Part shown: positions 1 to 8,918 of the stretch, piece after piece
Numbering within the stretch: position 1 is the stretch's first letter
Layout of the letters: every line of letters begins with the position of its first letter
NCBI GenBank assembly: GCA_937996725.1
Contig: CALKUR010000088.1
Coordinates: forward strand, 1-37,744
Length of the DNA stretch: 37,744 nt
Reading direction: 5' to 3'
Origin: an uncultured Dechloromonas sp.
GTDB taxonomy: Bacteria > Pseudomonadota > Gammaproteobacteria > Burkholderiales > Rhodocyclaceae
Program-made: the position numbers and the translations under genes
Notes under the pieces: generated by a model
What the model was told of the DNA's origin: nothing
Databases searched by the model: none
What the model saw: the letters and a program-made list of their open reading frames with translations, nothing else

Positions 1-749
1 CGGTCGTGCCGACCTGTCACTACCAGATGGGCGGTATTCCGACCAACTATCGTGGCGAAGTCGTTGTGCCGCAAAACGGCGAGCCGAGCGTTCCGGTTCA
101 GGGTTTCTACGCCGCCGGCGAGTGCGCCTGTGCCTCGGTGCACGGTGCCAACCGACTGGGTACTAACTCGCTGCTCGACCTGCTGGTCTTTGGTAAGTCA
201 GCCGGTGAATCGGTTGTTGAGGCCATTGAAGAAGGCAAGCTACCGATGCGTCCGCTGCCGGAAAACGCTTCGGCCGCTGCGCTGTCGCGCGTCAACCGTA
301 TTGACTCGGCGACTTCGGGCGAAAGCATGCATGAAGTCCGCGCTGCTATGCAGCGTGTCATGCAGGGCCATGCGGGCGTGTTCCGTTTTGGCGAAGACAT
401 GAAGAAGGGTGTTAAAGAGATTCTGGAAGTCGCCGAGCGCGTTAAGAATGTGGCGACCAAGGACAAGTCCAAGGTCTTTAACATGGCCCGCGTCGAAGCA
501 CTGGAACTTGAGAACCTCATTGAAGTCGCCAAGGCCACCATGATTTCCGCAGAGAACCGCAAGGAATCGCGCGGTGCGCACGTTCGTGACGATGCACCGG
601 ATACGCCGGCAAATCCGAATGGCCGTGACGATGCCAACTGGCTGAAGCACACTCTTTGGTTTGGCAGTGACAACCACATCGAATATAAGCCTGTACAGCT
701 GAAGCCGCTGACCGCACCGTCGGTCGAGCTGAAGACGCGTACTTACTAA
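1..749 (+). CDS. sdhA: Succinate dehydrogenase flavoprotein subunit, C-terminal part (partial)
   Basis: This is the C-terminal ~248 residues of the FAD-carrying subunit of succinate dehydrogenase (complex II), which oxidises succinate to fumarate at the inner membrane and passes electrons to SdhB. The reading frame is open from position 3, so the N-terminal FAD-binding half lies outside the window. Visible family motifs are PTCHYQMGGIPTN near the start, then HGANRLGTNSLLDLLVFG, part of the FAD/substrate capping region, followed by the helical C-terminal domain ending in the usual basic-aromatic tail. The gene ends 16 bases before sdhB, whose ribosome binding site lies in the gap, so the two are co-transcribed. 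The only oddity is truncation by the window edge. Identification is secure. Confidence 0.97.
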   Translation, partial: VVPTCHYQMGGIPTNYRGEVVVPQNGEPSVPVQGFYAAGECACASVHGANRLGTNSLLDLLVFGKSAGESVVEAIEEGKLPMRPLPENASAAALSRVNRIDSATSGESMHEVRAAMQRVMQGHAGVFRFGEDMKKGVKEILEVAERVKNVATKDKSKVFNMARVEALELENLIEVAKATMISAENRKESRGAHVRDDAPDTPANPNGRDDANWLKHTLWFGSDNHIEYKPVQLKPLTAPSVELKTRTY

Positions 750-765
750 TCCGGAGGATAGAATC

Positions 766-1476
766 ATGACTATGCGTACCGTGCATTTCAAGGTGTACCG
801 CTACGATCCGGATAAGGACGACGCGCCGTACATGCAGGACATCTCGGTGGAGCTCGAAGCCAGCGATAAAAAGCTGCTTGATGCCCTCGTCAAACTGAAG
901 GCTAAGGACGATTTGATTTCGTTCCGCCGTTCGTGCCGTGAAGGCGTTTGTGGCTCTGATGCCATGAACATCAATGGCAAGAATGGTCTGGCTTGCCTGA
1001 CCGACGTCGACAGCCTGAAGCAGCCGATCGTGCTGCGTCCGCTGCCAGGTCTGCCGGTCATTCGCGATCTGATCGTCGACATGACTCAGTTCTTCAAGCA
1101 GTACCACTCAATCAAGCCGTATCTGATCAACAACGATCCGGCACCGGAGCGCGAGCGTCTGCAGTCACCGGAAGATCGCGAAGAGCTGAATGGTCTGTAC
1201 GAGTGCATCCTGTGCGCCTGTTGTTCGACCTCTTGCCCGTCGTTCTGGTGGAATCCTGACAAGTTTGTTGGCCCAGCCGGCCTGCTGGCGGCTTACCGCT
1301 TCATCGCCGATACACGCGATCAGGCCACCAACGAACGTCTGGACAACCTCGACGATCCATACCGCCTGTTCCGCTGTCATACCATCATGAACTGCGTTGA
1401 TGTCTGTCCGAAGGGTCTGAACCCGACGAAGGCCATTGGCAAGATCAAAGACATGATGGTGCGTCGCGCTGTTTAA
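766..1476 (+). CDS. sdhB: Succinate dehydrogenase iron-sulfur subunit
   Basis: SdhB carries electrons from the SdhA flavin to quinone through three Fe-S clusters in respiratory complex II. The 236-residue length is normal for the family. The [2Fe-2S] site is Cys57, Cys62 and Cys77, with Asp65 as the fourth ligand, within SCREGVCGSDAMN as in enterobacterial SdhB. The [4Fe-4S] site is ECILCACCSTSCPS (Cys147, 150, 153 region and Cys157), and CHTIMNCVDVCPKG (Cys204, 210, 214) supplies the [3Fe-4S] cluster. The ATG at 766 follows a GGAGG at 753-757. It sits between sdhA and sdhE in one operon. Nothing is missing or unusual. Confidence 0.98.
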   Translation: MTMRTVHFKVYRYDPDKDDAPYMQDISVELEASDKKLLDALVKLKAKDDLISFRRSCREGVCGSDAMNINGKNGLACLTDVDSLKQPIVLRPLPGLPVIRDLIVDMTQFFKQYHSIKPYLINNDPAPERERLQSPEDREELNGLYECILCACCSTSCPSFWWNPDKFVGPAGLLAAYRFIADTRDQATNERLDNLDDPYRLFRCHTIMNCVDVCPKGLNPTKAIGKIKDMMVRRAV

Positions 1477-1508
1477 GCGCGTCGGCAACAATCTTGAATC
1501 GGCCGGGG

Positions 1509-1751
1509 ATGGAACAGCACGAGCTCAACAAACTGCGTTGGCACTGTACGCGCCGCGCATTGCTCGAACTGGATATCACCCTCGGCCGTTTTCTTGATGA
1601 CGGTTTTAAGAAGTTAAGCGAAACACAGGTCAAAACCTTCGTCGACCTGGTGGCCATGGAAGACCATGACCTCTGGGCATTGATCAGCGGTAAGGTCGAA
1701 ACCACCGATCCCCGTGAATCCGAAGTGATTGCCGCCATTCGTAAGCATTGA
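1509..1751 (+). CDS. sdhE: SdhE-type FAD assembly factor (succinate dehydrogenase flavinylation)
   Basis: SdhE is a small cytoplasmic helical protein needed for covalent attachment of FAD to SdhA. The 80-residue product has the family pattern: an R-x-x-LELD segment (RALLELDITLGRF), close to the consensus RGMLELD, and EDHDLW in place of the usual EDNDLW. I chose the ATG at 1509, giving MEQHELNKLRW. A TTG at 1494 in the same frame would add five residues, but neither site has a strong Shine-Dalgarno sequence. It lies 32 bases after sdhB, which fits a dedicated role in maturing the SdhA encoded two genes upstream. Confidence in function is high; the exact start is less certain. Confidence 0.92.
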   Translation: MEQHELNKLRWHCTRRALLELDITLGRFLDDGFKKLSETQVKTFVDLVAMEDHDLWALISGKVETTDPRESEVIAAIRKH

Positions 1752-1868
1752 GTAAGTCTCGCCGGTTACGTTCGATATATTCGTCGAGCGCCTCGCCGAC
1801 AAGAAATTACAAGCTGTATCGACCATCCAGCATCATCGTCAAACACCTCATTTTTTGGGAAGAAGCAA

Positions 1869-3164
1869 ATGAGCGAACGTAAAGCCACACTCCAGATTAC
1901 AGGTCAGGAAGCCGTTGATTTTCCGATCATGGTCGGTACGCATGGCCAAGATGTGATCGACATCCGTACCCTGGGCGCTAAGACGGGTCTGTTTACCTAC
2001 GACTCGGGTTTTCTGTCGACCGCTAGCTGCCAATCGAAGGTTACTTTCATCGATGGTGACGTCGGTGAGTTGCTGTATCGCGGTTATCCGATCGAGCAAC
2101 TGGCTGAACAGTGCAATTTCATGGAAGTCGCGTACCTGCTCAAGAACGGCGAACTGCCGAACAAGAAGCAAAAGGAAGACTTCGAGAACGACATTAAGCT
2201 GCACACGATGGTGCACGATCAGATCAGCCGCTTCTACAACGGCTTCCGTCGTGACGCACACCCGATGGCAATAATGGTTGGCGTGGTGGGTGCGCTGTCG
2301 GCGTTCTATCACCATGGTGAAGACTATTCGAAGCCGGAAGTGCGTAGCATCGCCTTCAACCGTATCGTCGCCAAGATGCCGACCATCGTCGCCATGGCCT
2401 ACAAGTATTCGATCGGCCAACCGTTCATGTACCCGCGTAATGACCTAGGCTACACCGCCAACTTCATGCAGATGATGTTCGGCACCCCATGCGAAGAGTA
2501 CAAGCCGAATCCTGTGTTGGTCCGCGCGCTGGACGTGATCTTCACGCTGCATGCCGATCACGAGCAAAATGCGTCGACTTCGACCGTCCGTCTGGCCGGT
2601 TCGTCGGGTGCTAACCCGTTTGCCACCATGGCCGCAGGTATTGCTTGTCTGTGGGGCCCGGCACACGGTGGTGCCAATGAAGCTTGCCTGAACATGCTGG
2701 AGCAGATTGGCGATGTTTCGCGCGTGCCGGAATACATTGCCCGCGCCAAGGACAAGAACGACAGCTTCAAGCTGATGGGCTTCGGTCACCGCGTGTACAA
2801 GAACTTCGATCCGCGCGCCAAGCTGATGCGCAAAGTTTGCTACGACGTGCTGAAAGAGTTGGGTCTGGAAAACGACCGTCTGTTCAAGCTCGCCATGGAA
2901 CTGGAAAAGATCGCGCTGGAAGATCCGTATTTCGTCGAGAAGAAGCTTTACCCGAACGTCGATTTCTACTCGGGTATCGTTCAGAAGGCGCTGGGTATCC
3001 CGACTGATATGTTCACCTGTATCTTCGCCCTGGCTCGTACCGTGGGTTGGATGACGCAGTGGGAAGAGATGATCACCGATCCGGAATACAAGATCGGCCG
3101 TCCGCGCCAGCTGTACACCGGTGCCGCGCGTCGCGATGTGAAGCCGCTCGAAAAGCGCGGTTAA
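1869..3164 (+). CDS. gltA: Citrate synthase (type II, hexameric family)
   Basis: Citrate synthase condenses acetyl-CoA and oxaloacetate to citrate, the entry step of the TCA cycle. The 431-residue product has the three catalytic elements: the histidine in GPAHGGANEA, the histidine in FGHRVYKNFDPRA, and the aspartate in VDFYSGI. The N-terminal beta-rich extension (ATLQITGQEAVDFPIMVGTHGQ) is typical of the large, NADH-sensitive Gram-negative type. The ATG at 1869 follows a purine-rich GGGAAGAAG. About 117 bases separate it from sdhE, so it may have its own promoter, although I could not pick a convincing one. A terminator follows directly. All expected residues are present. Confidence 0.98.
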   Translation: MSERKATLQITGQEAVDFPIMVGTHGQDVIDIRTLGAKTGLFTYDSGFLSTASCQSKVTFIDGDVGELLYRGYPIEQLAEQCNFMEVAYLLKNGELPNKKQKEDFENDIKLHTMVHDQISRFYNGFRRDAHPMAIMVGVVGALSAFYHHGEDYSKPEVRSIAFNRIVAKMPTIVAMAYKYSIGQPFMYPRNDLGYTANFMQMMFGTPCEEYKPNPVLVRALDVIFTLHADHEQNASTSTVRLAGSSGANPFATMAAGIACLWGPAHGGANEACLNMLEQIGDVSRVPEYIARAKDKNDSFKLMGFGHRVYKNFDPRAKLMRKVCYDVLKELGLENDRLFKLAMELEKIALEDPYFVEKKLYPNVDFYSGIVQKALGIPTDMFTCIFALARTVGWMTQWEEMITDPEYKIGRPRQLYTGAARRDVKPLEKRG

Positions 3165-3187
3165 CTATCGAGAGGGTAGTGCACGCT

Positions 3188-3214
3188 GGAAGGGGCGGCC
3201 TGGCCGCCCTTTTC
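3188..3214 (+). terminator. Intrinsic terminator after gltA
   Basis: A GC-rich hairpin has the 5' arm AAGGGGCGG, the loop CCTGG and the 3' arm CCGCCCTTT, running into a short T tract. It sits about 25 bases beyond the gltA stop codon and before the sucA leader. It should separate sdh-gltA transcripts, at least partly, from sucA-sucB-lpdA. Confidence 0.75.
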
Positions 3215-3290
3215 CACAATAAGGGGCTTGTGCAGTTGCAGCATAGCGCCGGATAGTTTCACAAGTTGCTTAGTCGACACACCAGGGGAC

Positions 3291-3307
3291 GGGAATCGAC
3301 GATTCCC
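3291..3307. promoter_or_regulatory. Perfect 17-base palindrome in the sucA leader (candidate operator)
   Basis: The sequence GGGAATCG-A-CGATTCCC is an inverted repeat with 8-base arms around a single central base, about 38 bases upstream of the sucA start and downstream of the gltA terminator. With no loop it would not form a good RNA hairpin, so a dimeric DNA-binding regulator is the more natural reading. The regulator is unknown. I found no second full copy by eye. Confidence 0.45.
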
Positions 3308-3344
3308 AAACACACATAACGATCAACCGAATACGGTGACCAAG

Positions 3345-6179
3345 ATGATGAAGGAACAATTCGAGAATTCTTACCTGTTCGGCGGTAACGCGCCGTTCGT
3401 GGAAGAACTGTATGAAGCCTGGCTAGAAAATGCCGCTGATGTGCCGGAATCTTGGCAGCGTTATTTCGAAGAGTTGGCGCGTCAGCCGGGCGCTGCACCG
3501 CGCGATGTGGCGCATGCCCCCGTGATCGCTGCCTTCGAAGCAGCAGGTCGTAACGGCGGTTTCCGCCCGACCGCCTCGGCTTCGGGCGGTGACGTACAGA
3601 AGAGCGTCGCCGTTGAAAACCTCATCAATGCCTATCGTTTTAACGGTCACGAGCGCGCTGAGCTTGATCCGCTCAAGCGTGATTTGCGTCCGCCGGTCGC
3701 TGATCTCGATCCGAAGACCTATGGTCTGAGCGATGCCGATATGTCGCGCAGCTTCGACACGGGTGACTTTAAGGTCGGTTCGGGTCAAACTGCACCGCTC
3801 AACCAGATTATCGATGCCCTGAAGCAGACTTACTGCCATCACATCGGCGTCGAATACATGTATATGACCTCGACGGTCGAGAAGAAGTGGTTGCAAGCCC
3901 GTCTTGAACCGAATCGCGGTCAGGCTGCTTATTCCGGCGAAGAAAAGAAGCGTTTCCTCGAGCGTTTGACCGCTGCCGAAACGCTGGAGCGTTATCTGCA
4001 CACCCGTTATGTGGGTCAAAAGCGTTTCTCGCTCGAAGGCGGTGAATCGCTGATCCTGTCGATGGATGAGTTGATTCGTGTCGCGGGTGGTATGGGCGCC
4101 AAGGAAATCGTCATTGGTATGGCCCACCGTGGCCGTCTGAACGTGCTGGTCAATACCCTGGGCAAGAAGCCCTCGATGTTGTTCGATGAATTCGAAGGCA
4201 AGAAGAAGGTCGATCTGGGTTCCGGTGACGTGAAATACCACATGGGTTACTCGTCTGATGTATCGACCCCAGGAGGCCCGGTGCACCTGACGCTGGCGTT
4301 CAACCCGTCGCACCTGGAAATCGTTAACCCGGTGGTTGAAGGTTCGGTGTTTGCGCGTCAGTTCCGTATTGGCGAGAACGGCAAGAATGAAATCATCCCA
4401 GTGCTGATCCACGGCGATGCCGCTGTGATCGGCCAGGGATGTAACCAGGAAATGCTTAACTTCGCGCAGACCCGTGGCTATGGCACGGGTGGCACGATCC
4501 ATATCGTGGTGAACAACCAGATCGGTTTCACGACCTCGGATCCGCGTGACTACCGTTCGGGCTTCTACTGTACCGATATCTTCAAGATGTCCGATTCGCC
4601 GATCTTCCACGTCAACGGCGATGATGCCGAAGCAGTGGCGCTGGTCACGCGTCTGGCCGTCGAATACCGTCAAACCTTCAAGAAAGATGTCGTCATCGAC
4701 ATCTTCTGTTTCCGTAAGCTCGGTCACAACGAGCAGGATGAGCCGATGGTGACCCAACCGCTCATGTACAAAAAGGTTCAGGCACACCAAGGTACCCGCA
4801 AGCTGTATGCGGACCAGCTGGTCGCCGCCGGTGTTATGCCGGCTGACGGCCCGGACGGCATCATCAAGGATTTCCGTGCCGCACTGGATAAAGGTGAGCT
4901 GCTGTATAACCCGGTCATTTCGGACTACAAGCGCAAGAATGCGCAAGATTGGCGTCCGTTCGCCACCAAGCAGTACATCGAAGTTTGTAACACCAAGGTG
5001 CCGGCTAAAGAACTCAAGCGTCTGGGTCTGAAGCTGGCCGAAGTTCCGGAAGGCTTTGTCCCGCATTCGCGCGTGAAGAAAATTCTCGAAGATCGTAAAG
5101 CAATGGCCGAAGGCAAGTTGCCGGTCGACTGGGGTATGGGTGAGAACCTGGCCTACGCCACATTGCTGGCCGAAGGTTACGGGATTCGTATCTCGGGTGA
5201 AGACGTGGGTCGGGGTACCTTCTTCCATCGTCACGCCACCATTCACGATCAGAATCGCGAAAGTTGGGATAAGGGCAGCTATCAACCGCTGGCCCACCTG
5301 CAGAAAGATCAGGGTCCGTTCCAGTGCTACGAATCCGTGCTGTCAGAAGAGTCGGTGCTGGCCTTTGAATATGGCTACGCCACCGCCGAACCGAATCAGC
5401 TGGTGATCTGGGAAGCCCAGTTCGGTGACTTCGTCAACGGTGCTCAAGTGGTGGTTGACCAGTTCATCGCCTCCGGCGAAACCAAGTGGGGTCGTGGTTG
5501 CGGCCTAGTCATGCTGCTGCCGCATGGCTACGAAGGCCAGGGTCCGGAGCACTCGTCCGCACGTCCTGAGCGTTTCATCCAGCTCTGCGCCGAAATGAAC
5601 ATGGAAGTCTGTGTGCCGTCCAACGCTAACCAGATCTACCATGTGTTGTGTCGTCAGATGGTGCGTAAACAGCGTAAGCCGCTGGTCATCTTCTCGCCGA
5701 AGTCGCTGCTCCGTAACAAGGATGCCAGCTGCTCGCTGGACGAGCTGGCCAAGGGCGAGTTCCAACGCGTGATTGGTGAAATCGACGATCTTAATCCGGC
5801 CAAGGTGACCCGTGTCATCCTGTGTTCGGGCAAGGTTTACTACGATCTGCTCAATGCACGTCGCGAACGCAAGCTGGATCATATCGCTATCATCCGTATC
5901 GAACAGCTCTACCCGTTCCCGGAAGAGTCGTTCAAGGCAGAATTGGCAAAATTCCCGAAAGCCACCGAGATCGTCTGGGCACAGGAAGAACCGCGTAACC
6001 AGGGCTTCTGGTACTGGTTTGCATCCCGTCAACATCTGGCCCGTTCGGTGGGTCCGAAGCAGAATCTGCTCCTCGTGTCACGCCCGGCGGCTGCATCGCC
6101 GGCTGTGGGCTACCTGGCCAAACACAATGAGCAACTCAAGACTTTGATTGAGTCCGCAATGGGCAAGATCGAGTATTAA
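3345..6179 (+). CDS. sucA: 2-oxoglutarate dehydrogenase E1 component
   Basis: SucA (OdhA) is the thiamine-diphosphate-dependent E1 subunit. It decarboxylates 2-oxoglutarate and passes the succinyl group to the lipoyl arm of SucB. The frame stays open further upstream, but the family N-terminus is MMKEQFENSYLFGGNAPFVEELYE, so the start is the ATG at 3345 or 3348, giving 944 residues, the normal E1o size. Motifs seen in order are IGMAHRGRLNVL, the ThDP-binding HGDAAVIGQG, NNQIGFTTSDPR, and a C-terminal transketolase-like half ending in TEIVWAQEEPRNQG. It forms an operon with sucB (28-base gap) and lpdA, which supply E2 and E3 of the complex. A palindrome in its leader may be a control site. Confidence 0.98.
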   Translation: MMKEQFENSYLFGGNAPFVEELYEAWLENAADVPESWQRYFEELARQPGAAPRDVAHAPVIAAFEAAGRNGGFRPTASASGGDVQKSVAVENLINAYRFNGHERAELDPLKRDLRPPVADLDPKTYGLSDADMSRSFDTGDFKVGSGQTAPLNQIIDALKQTYCHHIGVEYMYMTSTVEKKWLQARLEPNRGQAAYSGEEKKRFLERLTAAETLERYLHTRYVGQKRFSLEGGESLILSMDELIRVAGGMGAKEIVIGMAHRGRLNVLVNTLGKKPSMLFDEFEGKKKVDLGSGDVKYHMGYSSDVSTPGGPVHLTLAFNPSHLEIVNPVVEGSVFARQFRIGENGKNEIIPVLIHGDAAVIGQGCNQEMLNFAQTRGYGTGGTIHIVVNNQIGFTTSDPRDYRSGFYCTDIFKMSDSPIFHVNGDDAEAVALVTRLAVEYRQTFKKDVVIDIFCFRKLGHNEQDEPMVTQPLMYKKVQAHQGTRKLYADQLVAAGVMPADGPDGIIKDFRAALDKGELLYNPVISDYKRKNAQDWRPFATKQYIEVCNTKVPAKELKRLGLKLAEVPEGFVPHSRVKKILEDRKAMAEGKLPVDWGMGENLAYATLLAEGYGIRISGEDVGRGTFFHRHATIHDQNRESWDKGSYQPLAHLQKDQGPFQCYESVLSEESVLAFEYGYATAEPNQLVIWEAQFGDFVNGAQVVVDQFIASGETKWGRGCGLVMLLPHGYEGQGPEHSSARPERFIQLCAEMNMEVCVPSNANQIYHVLCRQMVRKQRKPLVIFSPKSLLRNKDASCSLDELAKGEFQRVIGEIDDLNPAKVTRVILCSGKVYYDLLNARRERKLDHIAIIRIEQLYPFPEESFKAELAKFPKATEIVWAQEEPRNQGFWYWFASRQHLARSVGPKQNLLLVSRPAAASPAVGYLAKHNEQLKTLIESAMGKIEY

Positions 6180-6207
6180 AAAACCATAAGAGTCCGTGGA
6201 GAGAACA

Positions 6208-7413
6208 ATGGCAATTATCGACGTCTTAGTCCCGCAACTGTCTGAATCGGTCGCCGAGGCCACCCTGGTGTCCTGGCACAAGAAGGAAGGCGAAGCCGTT
6301 TCCCGCGATGAGAATCTCATCGATATCGAAACCGATAAGGTTGTGCTGGAATTGCCCGCCCCGGATGGCGGCGTAATCGTCAAGGTGATCAAGGGTGACG
6401 GTGAAACCGTTGTGTCGGGCGAAGTGATTGCCCAGATCGACACCTCGGCCAAGGCCACCGCATCGGCTCCGGCCGCCGCCGCACCAGCGCCGGCCGCCGC
6501 TGCGCCAGCACCCGCCACAGCGCCTGCCGCATCGGCACCCGCCGCAGCCGCAGGCACGGCTAGCCCAGCTGCCCGCAAGATCCTGGAAGAGAAGGGCGTT
6601 GCCGCAGGTGACGTTGCTGGTTCGGGTCGTGGTGGTCGTGTGACGAAGGAAGACGCCGTTGCGGCACAACCGAAGGCTGCTGGTGCTGCCGCCGCCCCGG
6701 TTGCTCTGGGTGACCGTGCCGAACAGCGCGTGCCGATGTCGCGTCTGCGTGCGCGTATCGCTGAACGTTTGCTGCAATCGAAGAACGAAAACGCGATCCT
6801 GACCACGTTCAACGAAGTGAATATGGGCCCGGTGATGGCGCTGCGTAAGCAGTACGCCGAGAAATTCGAGAAGCAACATGGCGTCCGCCTGGGCTTCATG
6901 GGTTTCTTCGTCAAGGCCGCTTGCGCTGCCCTGCAGAAGTTCCCGATCCTGAACGCCTCTGTTGATGGCAACGATATCGTCTATCACGGCTACATCGACA
7001 TCGGTATTGCTGTCGGTTCGCCGCGTGGCTTGGTTGTGCCGATCATCCGTAACGCGGATCAGCTCAGCATCGCCGAGATCGAAATGAAGATCGCCGAATT
7101 CGGTGCCAAAGCCAAAGACGGCAAGCTGTCGATGGAAGAACTGTCGGGCGGTACCTTCTCGATCTCTAATGGTGGTGTGTTTGGTTCGATGCTGTCGACC
7201 CCGATCATCAACCCGCCGCAATCGGCCATCCTGGGTATCCACGCTACGAAGGACCGCGCCATGGTTGAGAACGGCCAAGTGGTTATCCGCCCAATCAACT
7301 ACCTCGCCATGTCGTACGACCACCGTATCATCGACGGCCGTGAAGCTGTCTTGGGTCTGGTCACGATGAAGGAAGCGCTGGAAGACCCAGCTCGCCTCCT
7401 GCTCGGCGTCTAA
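6208..7413 (+). CDS. sucB: 2-oxoglutarate dehydrogenase E2, dihydrolipoyllysine succinyltransferase
   Basis: SucB (OdhB) is the core of the 2-oxoglutarate dehydrogenase complex; it moves the succinyl group from SucA to CoA through a swinging lipoyl arm. The start is the ATG at 6208 behind GGAGAG, giving 401 residues with a proper MAIIDVLVPQLSESV N-terminus. Domains are: lipoyl domain at 1-76 with lipoyl-lysine Lys44 in ETDKVVLE; an Ala/Pro linker at about 85-120; a peripheral-subunit-binding domain around 120-155 (SPAARKILEEKGV...GRVTKEDA); and the catalytic domain with His372 and Asp376 in SYDHRIIDGREAV. One lipoyl domain is normal for E2o. The linker is a run of near-repeats of Ala-Pro codons and could vary in length by slippage. 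Confidence 0.98.
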   Translation: MAIIDVLVPQLSESVAEATLVSWHKKEGEAVSRDENLIDIETDKVVLELPAPDGGVIVKVIKGDGETVVSGEVIAQIDTSAKATASAPAAAAPAPAAAAPAPATAPAASAPAAAAGTASPAARKILEEKGVAAGDVAGSGRGGRVTKEDAVAAQPKAAGAAAAPVALGDRAEQRVPMSRLRARIAERLLQSKNENAILTTFNEVNMGPVMALRKQYAEKFEKQHGVRLGFMGFFVKAACAALQKFPILNASVDGNDIVYHGYIDIGIAVGSPRGLVVPIIRNADQLSIAEIEMKIAEFGAKAKDGKLSMEELSGGTFSISNGGVFGSMLSTPIINPPQSAILGIHATKDRAMVENGQVVIRPINYLAMSYDHRIIDGREAVLGLVTMKEALEDPARLLLGV

Positions 7414-7428
7414 GAAAGGAAGTTCACG

Positions 7429-8853
7429 ATGTCTCAGCAATTTGACGTACTCGTGATCGGTGGCGGTCCTGGCGGCTACGTGGCCGCCATCCGCGCCGCG
7501 CAGCTCGGCTTTAAGGTCGCCTGCTGTGAATCCAACGCTTATGCCGACCCGAAGGGTCAGCCACGTCTGGGCGGTACCTGCCTGAATGTCGGCTGTATCC
7601 CATCAAAGGCGCTGCTACATACCTCGCATATGTTCGAGGAAGCTGGGCACGCCTTCGCCGATCAGGGCATTACGGTTGGCGCACCGAAGATCGACGTTGC
7701 CAAGATGATTGCGCGTAAAGCCAACATCGTGACGCAGCTGACCCAAGGCATTGCTGGCCTGTTCAAAAAGAACAAGGTCACTTTCCTGGCTGGCCATGGC
7801 AGCTTCGTCGGCCAAGGTGGCAATGGTTGGCAAGTCAAAGTCGGCAAGGACACCGTGGAGGCCAAGCAGGTCATCATCGCCACCGGCTCGACTGCCCGCC
7901 ATCTGCCAGGTGTGCCTGTTTGCAACGAGATCGTTTGCGACAACATTGGTGCACTGGAAATTGGTGCTGTGCCGAAGAAGCTGGCTGTGATTGGTGCTGG
8001 TGTGATCGGTCTGGAGATGGGTAGCGTCTGGCGTCGTCTGGGTGCCGAGGTGACCGTGCTTGAAGCTATGCCGGATTTCCTGGCGGCGGCCGATCAGGAC
8101 GTGGCCAAGGAAGCCCAGAAGATCTTCACGAAGCAAGGCTTGGCCTTCAACTTCGGCGTTAAGATCGGCGATATCAAGAAGACGGCCAAGGGCGTCTCGA
8201 TCAACTACACCGACAAAGATGGTAAGGCACAGAAGCTCGATGCTGACCGCCTAGTCGTGTCGATTGGTCGTATTCCCAACACCGATGGTCTGGGTGCCGA
8301 CAAGGTCGGCCTCAAGCTCAATGAGCGCGGCATGATCGAAGTCGATGGCCACTGCAAGACCAATCTGCCGGGTGTTTGGGCGATCGGTGATGTGGTGCGC
8401 GGCCCGATGCTGGCGCACAAGGCGATGGAAGAGGGTGTGGCCGTGGCTGAACTGATGGCCGGTCAAGCAGGTCATATCAGCTTTGACTTCATCCCCTGGG
8501 TCATCTACACCGATCCGGAAATCGCTTGGGTCGGCAAGACCGAGCAACAACTCAAGGCCGAAGGCGTTGCCTACAAGGCTGGCAAGATCCCGTTCATGGC
8601 CAATGGTCGTGCGCTGGGGGCCGGTAATGCTCAGGGCTTCGTCAAGATGCTGGCAGATGCCAAGACGGATCGTATCCTCGGCGTGCACATCATTGGCCCG
8701 AATGCTTCCGAGCTGATCGGTGAGTGTGTGGTGGCGATGGAATTCGGTGCGGCCAGCGAAGATCTGGCGCGTATCTGCCATGCGCACCCGACCCTGTCGG
8801 AAGTCGTACACGAAGCTGCACTGGCTTGCGATAAGCGCCCGCTGCACTTCTAA
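7429..8853 (+). CDS. lpdA: Dihydrolipoamide dehydrogenase (E3)
   Basis: Lpd reoxidises the dihydrolipoyl group of SucB with FAD and NAD+, completing the 2-oxoglutarate dehydrogenase cycle; it may also serve other 2-oxoacid complexes. The 474-residue product has the FAD-binding GGGPGGYVAAIRAAQLG near residue 11 and the redox disulfide Cys51/Cys56 in GGTCLNVGCIPSKALL. It also has the NAD-binding GAGVIGLEMGSVWRRLG and the C-terminal catalytic His-Glu pair in CHAHPTLSEVVHEA. The ATG at 7429 follows AAAGGAAG, 15 bases after sucB. A strong terminator follows, so lpdA closes the operon. Confidence 0.98.
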   Translation: MSQQFDVLVIGGGPGGYVAAIRAAQLGFKVACCESNAYADPKGQPRLGGTCLNVGCIPSKALLHTSHMFEEAGHAFADQGITVGAPKIDVAKMIARKANIVTQLTQGIAGLFKKNKVTFLAGHGSFVGQGGNGWQVKVGKDTVEAKQVIIATGSTARHLPGVPVCNEIVCDNIGALEIGAVPKKLAVIGAGVIGLEMGSVWRRLGAEVTVLEAMPDFLAAADQDVAKEAQKIFTKQGLAFNFGVKIGDIKKTAKGVSINYTDKDGKAQKLDADRLVVSIGRIPNTDGLGADKVGLKLNERGMIEVDGHCKTNLPGVWAIGDVVRGPMLAHKAMEEGVAVAELMAGQAGHISFDFIPWVIYTDPEIAWVGKTEQQLKAEGVAYKAGKIPFMANGRALGAGNAQGFVKMLADAKTDRILGVHIIGPNASELIGECVVAMEFGAASEDLARICHAHPTLSEVVHEAALACDKRPLHF

Positions 8854-8870
8854 GTCGTACAGGCATCAAC

Positions 8871-8900
8871 AAAAAACGGAACCTTCGGGTTCCGTTTTTT
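8871..8900. terminator. Bidirectional intrinsic terminator between lpdA and corA
   Basis: CGGAACC and GGTTCCG form a perfect 7-bp stem around a TTCG tetraloop. Six A residues precede it and six T residues follow, so it works in both directions: for lpdA on the plus strand and for corA arriving from the minus strand. It is the clearest terminator in the window. Confidence 0.95.
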
Positions 8901-8918
8901 GTTTGAGCAGCGGCGAAA

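Noticed and set aside
3423..5297. A 624-residue open frame on the minus strand opposite sucA, and a similar 404-residue one opposite sucB at 6226-7440.
   Set aside because: They mirror strong codon bias of the sense genes, have no ribosome site or recognisable motif, and the sense proteins are certain.
6469..6560. A tandem repeat array in sucB.
   Set aside because: It is the ordinary Ala/Pro linker of E2 enzymes, with imperfect codon-level repetition only.
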